This document shows positions 57,948 to 64,000 of a DNA stretch of 64,000 nt, one piece after another (position 1 is the stretch's first letter; each line of letters begins with the position of its first letter). The DNA lies in assembly GCA_027924585.1 (NCBI GenBank), contig BSBM01000597.1:4658501-4722500 (forward strand), given 5' to 3'. The position numbers and the translations under genes are program-made. The notes beneath the pieces were generated by a model, which made no database searches, was not told the DNA's origin, and saw nothing but the letters and a program-made list of their open reading frames with translations. Source of the stretch: Larix kaempferi (taxonomy: Eukaryota > Streptophyta > Pinopsida > Pinales > Pinaceae).

Positions 57948-58510
57948 CTATTTACTAGTCATATAAATCTGAGTCGGAATTGTATCCGATAGATAGCGGA
58001 TTTCCCCATGAATGTTTGGTTCAATGGTATCTTCGTTATTCTGGACTATTTGGTATAGTCGTCGGACGTCATCATCATTGTCATCTGGTTCATCCCAGGG
58101 TTTCCCTTGAGATGGAATAATCGACACAATTATTTTCTTTCCCTCTCCTTTAAGTTTAATTCTTTCTTTCTCTAGTGAGATGGATGCTTTCACTTTGCGT
58201 TCCCATGGTTGTCCAACTAAGGAAGGAAAGGATTTAGATTCTTCTCATGGGTTGATGATTTCAAAGTCAATGTATGTATTGATTCCCATAATTGAAGTTT
58301 TAACGTTTTTCCACACTCCAATAGGTTCAATTAATCCTTGGTCGGATAGCTTAAGATAGATGCCCGACTCCTCTAGTCGAGGTCGACCGACACTTTCTCA
58401 CGTTGATCTTGTCATTATATTTTCTTGCGACCTGAAGTCGAGGACTACTTGTGCAATGCGGAATCCTTCGAATTCAAGGTCAACAAGGGGATTGATATCA
58501 GTTTTTTATT
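57948..58510 (-). pseudogene. Gypsy aspartic protease segment (relic)
   Basis: The translation includes PLVDLEFEGFRIAQVVLDFR, where the active-site Asp-Ser/Thr-Gly should lie; Asp is kept but Phe-Arg follows. Then come LSDQGLIEPIGVWKNVKTSI and SFPSLVGQPWERK, similar to the strand pattern of gypsy proteases. The open frame 58193-57948 (KLKGEGKKIIVSIIPSQG, then DDNDDDVRRLYQIVQN and IHGEIRYLSDT) is the linker. It matches in type the protease segment of the + strand relic. Confidence 0.6.
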
Positions 58511-58769
58511 TATGATTCAACATGCAAAGAGTTTTAGTAATCCTTTCATTTTGTGAACTATTCATGAGGATATTCATTAAATCAATCAAATATGCAACAA
58601 ATTTTTCTTTTGTTAAGAGTTGTAGAAGCTCATTAAGTGTTTTATTTTTATTTTTTGTGTTACTTTCTTTAGAAACAATTTGTGTAAATATGTCTGATGC
58701 ATTGTTAAATATTTCTTTTTGCTTCAACGGATTGGGGTACTCCTCTTGCTTTCTTTGTATCCTTGTAAC

Positions 58770-59568
58770 CTAGAGGTTGTCCCCACCAATTTTTGTGCCT
58801 TGTCTAGTGATTATTTGCAATTTTTTAGTATTGCATGCTTCATTTTTAGAGACACAAGACAAGACGTTAACATTTTTCCTTTTATTAAGTGCATCTAGCA
58901 TTATGGGGCACTCTTCTAGATTGTGATCCCCAATGCCACATTTTGTATACAATTTTAAATATGTCATGTCTTTCTAAGGACAGTTAGGGCTCAACTGATA
59001 TTAAGTGTAGCTCACATAGCATTGAGGTCTACTTTGACTTGGCGGTTGGTATCCCTGATTATTGTTTCTTTTGTGACTGTTGTATCCTCCTCGTCGATAA
59101 TTTCCATTGTCGCGTTGGTCGTTGTTATGACTCTCCCGAACTTTTTGCTCCATTGTTTGGGTTTGATATAATGTGTGGTAGTTTTCTTTAGTCTTTAATT
59201 TCTTTCTATATTCTGCAGTTGAATGTTGTGTTGTTCGACAAATTCCACACCATTTTGGATTTACGTTGTTGGAATTGTATGGATACTCCATGGTCGACTG
59301 AGGCTCGAATCTTTTACAGATGTCACAAAAATACTTCGTCCGTGTTGACTGGAAGTTTTATGGCTTCCTTTCTTCTAGAAATATGTTGAGTCTTTCTTCC
59401 AGTTGTCTCATTTCTTGTTGGTACATGGGAACCTTTACATAACATGACAAATGTGACAACATCTCCCTCATATTGGGTTGTACCTGTAAGCACCTCCTGA
59501 AAGGGATCCAATTTTTCTTGAGGTGTAAATTCTTTTTCTCTTAATTTTTTTACACAGTAAGAAAACAT
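58770..59568 (-). pseudogene. Gypsy N-terminal region with two zinc knuckles
   Basis: The frame 59291-59001 contains CGICRTTQHSTAEYRK, then an Asn/Arg/Gly-rich tail. The next frame, 58967-58770, has CTKCGIGDHNLEECP, a CCHC knuckle. Both suit the nucleic-acid-binding part that ends a normal gag. The preceding frame (59568-59323) is unrecognised. There are stops between the frames. Confidence 0.65.
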
Positions 59569-59570
59569 TT

Positions 59571-60123
59571 GGTTATTGTCTATCTAGATTTAAGATCAAA
59601 TCAATATAATATAATTTTTTGATTTAAGCCGACAACATTTGTATTTTTTTCCTTTTTAATGAAAATGTCATGTTACTCCCTCACATTGGGTTGTAAGCAC
59701 CTAGCTTCTCCATAATTTTTTCAATTATAGTCATAATTTTTTTATTTAACAAAATGTTTAAACAAAATCTATATATATGATTAGCTTTTAAATGTCTTTA
59801 TGGCAATTTTAAAAAAGTAAGTTACTTTGCTACATATTCCACCTATCAATTGAAGTAAAGTTAAAAAAATATTTCAAACATGTTAAAAATGAATAAAAAT
59901 ACTTCTTAAATTAAAATTGAAAAACAAAGATAATATCATTTGAAAAAAAGTATCGGTACTTTATATTTACAAAGATTCAAAACAAAATAAAGAAAGCAAT
60001 AAGAAAGAGCTCATGTTCAATTAAAATAAGCATTTTAACTGTCCAGATTATATGGCATTATTAGAAACGTTTCTATAGGCTATGGCCCATGAACGGCCTA
60101 CCTAGTTAACATCCCATGTATTT

Positions 60124-60163
<40 letters not shown>

Positions 60164-61100
60164 TGGGGTTTGAGAGAAGCACTAGGGTAGGTGAAAATGG
60201 AAGCACGTGGTTACCTAAATCCAAACCGCGTAGCCTAAACAAATGTATTATTATTAATGGCAACATATTCAGAGCATGAAACGCATGGCGCAAAACAATC
60301 CAACGCTGCTGCTTTGAGAACGATAAGTCCCACTTTTCTATAGAATTATTTATTAATGGAATCTTTTTATGATGGATCTTGTTAGCTTGGTCAACTTACA
60401 CCACTTAACTTAAAGAGGCCGGCATTAGCCAAATTACGAGGCAGATATGTAAGATCTTTGAACAACAGGTTGGCATTGTGGATGGAGCACGTGGGATTTA
60501 TGTTACTTTTTGAGTTTGGTGGGTTGATAAAAAGTGGTGGTTAAATTTTTATATGTTATTAGTTTGAATTTTTTAACACAATTTTAATTAAATATTTCTG
60601 ATGGTGACCAAATCATTTTTCTATTCAAATTAAACTTAACCTCTACTAAAATTATAGATCCATCCTACAAGTATATATTTCCACACTATTATTTATCTTA
60701 TTATTTTATTTTATTTTCCACAAAGGAAAGAAAAGAAATGAGATAATAATTTAATAAAGTGTAAATTTGATAAAAAAATTATTTATTGAAATTATATCAT
60801 AGCATGTGGATTATTGGCTCTTAAAAATATAGCTCATTTTATTTTATCTTTTAAAAATAATAAATTTTATTTTATTATTTTTTCATTGAGAGTAGAGTTA
60901 TGGCAATTTATGTCATGTAAAAGTATAAGATAATTGCTATGAAGGAGAAGACTTTTGATAAAATTGTTTCAAATTTCAATTAAAATTATACATAAATAAT
61001 TTAAGAGAGGATGTTATAAAGATGTTATTGGCTAAGTTGTTTAACAATAGAGGAGGTCATTTTGTGTAGAATATTGATACTATTAATAATACTATCATAT
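59571..61100. other. Intergenic DNA with an (AT)n run
   Basis: An (AT)n microsatellite lies at about 60130-60160. The parts at 60170-60310 and 60370-60530 are less AT-rich, with no open frame. No gene is supported. Confidence 0.55.
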
Positions 61101-61104
61101 CTCT

Positions 61105-61500
61105 GGGCTGGCAGGTGTGGGTGGAGTCTTCTTTGACTCCGAGGGAAACAAGTTGAAAGAGTATGCTTGTGGAATTGGCAGGAGGACAAATAATGGTGCA
61201 GAATGGCTAGCACTAATCAAAGGTCTAGAGCTAGCAAGGAATCTCGGCATGGAGGAATTGGTGGTCTTTGGCGACTCAATTATGGTCGTAAGGGAAGCGA
61301 GGAATCTGACGAAGAATCGTAAGGATCTAGTTACCAAGATGCATCATCTCCTGAAATGCATTGTAAATGAATACAAAGCTATCAACTTCCTCCATGTGCT
61401 AGGAGCAAATAACCAATGAGTGGACACAATGGCCAATAAAGGAGTTGGTCTCGACTGTGGCGTCTTAGTTTGTGATCAAAAGGCCTATGAGAAAAATTGG
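61105..61500 (+). pseudogene. Truncated RNase H domain (second copy)
   Basis: Starts GLAGVGGVFFDSEGN, the same point at which the copy at 9414 starts. It continues through RTNNGAEWLALIKGLELARN, LVVFGDSIMVVREARNL and KCIVNEYKAINFLHVLGANN, then a stop at 61418 and VDTMANKGV. Glu, Asp and the last Asp of the RNase H site are kept; the first Asp is missing because the domain is truncated at its start. It is better preserved than the first copy (one stop). It cannot be an active RNase H. Confidence 0.78.
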
Positions 61501-62572
61501 GTACCATAACACTGTTCTACTAGCTACAGGTGTCAATGGATCTAAAAATTCATGGGATAAGAGGAGGTTCACCTCACTGGATTGGATTTCCCACAACCTC
61601 ATCCTCATTCAAGTATCAAGTATGAACTTTACTCGTTGCAATCTAATGGCTAAAGCCAAGGTCAATTATCAATTATGGAACTTCTACCGCACCCCAAACT
61701 ATGAAAGGGGGTAGGTCACACGAATGAGACACATGGTCTCCATGCTGAACTTCAATGCGGTGGATTGTCGGGTCAGAAAAAGGATTTAATCCTGGGAGCG
61801 GTTGTATTAATTCTTGTTTTGGGATTCTGGATAGGAGGCATTTGTGGAAAAACAGAGCAGGAGTTTCAAGTTGTGAGATGGACGATTATATTCAACCTTC
61901 TGTTTTCGCTCCTGCTTCATCCTTGTCTTAGTGTCTGCATTGTAGGAGGCCCTTATCAAACTCAGGAGGAATTGCAAGTTTGGAAACCCTGAAGGTGCTC
62001 TCCGTGAAGGATGATTGCTAGGCGACGGCTCAGGAAGGATCCTTGGTAAGTGTTTTCCTTGCTTTCCATGAAACTTGTAAGTCCGAGTTCCTGGGAATGG
62101 AAAAGAACTTGCTCTTTCCTTTAGCTAGGGAAGGTGGTGGAAGCAATGGCTCTTTGCAGGTGTTCGACAATCTCTCGGTTGAGGTTAAAAATACATGAAG
62201 AGCATGGAGGACCAGATATGTTTGATTCGCAATGAGAACTTTGAAATCAAGAGGGATATCACTCACCTCTATTCCCTTACTCAAGCTTCACATTCAGAGG
62301 TCAGAAACTGTTGCAGTCATATAAATGGGAAGGTTGCCAGCCTGGATGAAACCGTTGATAAGGTATTTACTGGTTCTGTCAATTTGGATTATAAAATTAC
62401 TGTTGTTCATAGAAGTGTAATGGACGTGGAAGCGAAGATCGACAACATGAGAGTTGGAATTAGGCAAAGCACTCTGGATCTGCAAGAAGGAAAAGGTGGA
62501 ATGTTTGGAAGTAATGAGGAGTCTCAGGTTGATACTCTCCACAAGCAGAATGAATCTCATCGCCAGCGTTAA
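61500..62572 (+). pseudogene. Region downstream of the RNase H fragment with coiled coil (second copy)
   Basis: 61500-62190 is mostly out of frame, with a CLHCRRPLSNSGG motif (about 61940) like the CHLCRR motif of the first copy. The frame 61765-61992 has two hydrophobic stretches (LILVLGFWIGGICG; IIFNLLFSLLL), but this frame competes with the one holding the Cys motif. The frame 62195-62572 encodes a coiled coil of 125 residues (EDQICLIRNENFEIKRDITH, SHINGKVASLDETVDKVF, VEAKIDNMRVGIRQS). Role unknown. The 3' boundary is not clear. Confidence 0.5.
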
Positions 62573-62639
62573 CTCTTGGTTTTTGGTCTTGGCGTTTTCT
62601 GGTATTTTTGTAATGGTCCCCATCAATGATCAAATTTGA

Positions 62640-64000
62640 AGGGTGGGTCTTAATTTTTATTGGAAGGGTATTTGTTCTTGGAGCCCTTTAAAGATGAAGG
62701 GCAATTTAAATAATTGTACTTCAATTGACAAGTATAAATTAACTAAATCCTCCCCCCCCAAAAATGCAAAAAACAAATATTGCCCATCCACAATTTTACA
62801 ATCTTAAACAATTGAGCACTCCTTAATATCTATATTATAAAATGATATCTTTTCAATAAAACCGAATTTGAACACATTAATTTGACATACATGTAACATT
62901 AATTTTACAGTGCATTAAAATAACAACTATTTTGTTGTATTTTTCGGGGTTAGACAACACTTCATTATACATAAAAACTACTTAGACTATGTAATAACCA
63001 TATTGGGGCATCTGCACGATCTTCTGCATAGTGGAAGACATTGTCACTAGATATAGTCTTAAAATAAAACTAGAACCATGAGAAAATTACTTACTGTTAA
63101 CTATGTACAAAAAGAAGCCACTAAGCAAAATGAGGCTATAATACACCTACAACCAAAATATACATATAAAACCAACCAAAACCTTAATTCAAACTAGAGA
63201 GAGGGAAACCATCCAAGCTTGAGAGATGTAAGAATGATGGACATTAGGCACCTAAGAAAAAATAATACATAGCTCAAAAAAACATTAAAAAAAATCCTCC
63301 ATACCAAGCAAGTTAGCAGTGCTAGCATCATAGGGGCCTGGGCATCAGATTTTGTTGTTCAACACTTGTCACGACAACATACAGGTATGCAATGGAGGGG
63401 AAATGGAATCAATCCTAAGTCAACTGGATCCTTGCGACTCGCTGCATGTTTGAGTCTCGACAATCTACCTTTTAAATTGAACCAGAACAACAAAAGAAGT
63501 TTGTTAATGGCTCGATTTGCGACAATTTTAGATACATGAGTAATTAAGAGCTCAAGGCTCTAAAATTTGATGTGCTTTTTTACCAATCCACGATTCAGTG
63601 AATTCATAGTCTCTGGCATGAAATTTAAGTTATTTAATGAAAGAATTAATGTATCTACCTCTATGTCGAAACCGTTTTCCATGCTGATGCGGGCCACTAC
63701 TCTCCTTATTGTCTTACCAAAAGGCATGAGAATGAGGAAGAAGACTTAAAATTATTGACTTCACCATCAAAGAAGCCTTACAATCACATTGGTAAGGAGT
63801 GATAAGAAGATCACAACAATCCAACGTGTCAAATCTCAGATGATAGTGCCAATTAAAGACTTATATGGTAATTTAGTGACACATTTGATAATTTATGGTT
63901 GTCTCTGCGCCTTGACCCAATTGATATTATAAGGTGAGGATGTGCATGCATAATCATCCATAGTTATGACTATGCGATGGGGATTTAAATGGAATATGAT
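62640..64000. other. AT-rich intergenic DNA
   Basis: Has a C8 run at about 62752-62759 and no repeat boundary or gene that I can support. The open frame at 63567-63749 lacks recognisable motifs. Confidence 0.5.

Larger units (their letters stand above)
54115..59570 (-). mobile_element. Decayed Ty3/gypsy element with unusual domain order
   Basis: Reading leftward: zinc knuckles (59291-58770), protease (about 58500-57950), two gag-like domains (57810-57200), RT (about 56900-56200), RNase H (about 55930-55500) and integrase (about 55300-54120). LTRs and target duplication were not found. It is the same lineage as the + strand relic at 2098-19890 by close RT similarity, but better preserved, with frames of 394 and 245 codons still open. 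Confidence 0.85.

Noticed and set aside
54115-59570. LTRs of the minus-strand gypsy element
   Set aside because: I compared the sequence outside both ends by eye and found no matching pair; they may be lost or beyond recognition.
60130-60160. AT run as a replication origin or promoter
   Set aside because: It is a simple microsatellite; there is no other supporting signal.

Overview
This is a plant nuclear window, most likely from a gymnosperm (conifer-type) genome. It is AT-rich and gene-poor, packed with old nested retrotransposons carrying many stops. It holds one clearly intact protein gene, a single-exon plastid-type arogenate/prephenate dehydratase (ADT) at 41944-43299 on the + strand. 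The species group is inferred from genome style and was not proven.

Layout. (1) 1-2097: AT-rich DNA with a diverged tandem duplication. (2) 2098-19890: a very old Ty3/gypsy element (+ strand) with protease, two gag-like segments, RT, RNase H and integrase. Its RT is split by a complete Ty1/copia element (4496-17740, target-site duplication TTGCA). The copia element was itself hit twice. One insert is a retrocopy encoding a truncated RNase H plus a coiled coil (9410-11103, with a 16-bp target duplication). The other, in its 3' LTR, is a small minus-strand LTR element (13207-16450, duplication TAGAT) that encodes only a gag-like protein. (3) 19268-37854: a direct tandem duplication of about 8.1 kb. 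Copy A is 19268-28356 and copy B is 28357-37854. Each carries the gypsy integrase tail, a long decayed accessory ORF region, a tRNA-like SINE and a foldback. After duplication, copy A gained a hAT-like DNA element (21331-22353) and copy B gained a solo LTR (31562-32963); each copy shows the empty site of the other. (4) 37855-41500: AT-rich DNA with a possible minus-strand coding relic and degenerate repeats leading into the ADT promoter. (5) 41575-43505: the ADT gene with upstream AC-type MYB elements. (6) 43337-53500: repeat-rich intergenic DNA with a 105-110 bp satellite carrying a hairpin insertion, a tRNA-like SINE, a Mutator-like MITE and short tandem arrays. (7) 54115-59570: a second gypsy element on the minus strand with the same unusual order, protease before gag-like domains before RT. 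(8) 61105-62572: a second copy of the RNase H/coiled-coil sequence, then AT-rich DNA to the end.

The ADT gene would act in plastids in the last steps of phenylalanine synthesis, which feeds lignin and phenylpropanoids. Everything else is a layered record of mobile elements whose insertion order can be read from target-site duplications and paralogous empty sites. All similarity calls are by eye; no database search was run.
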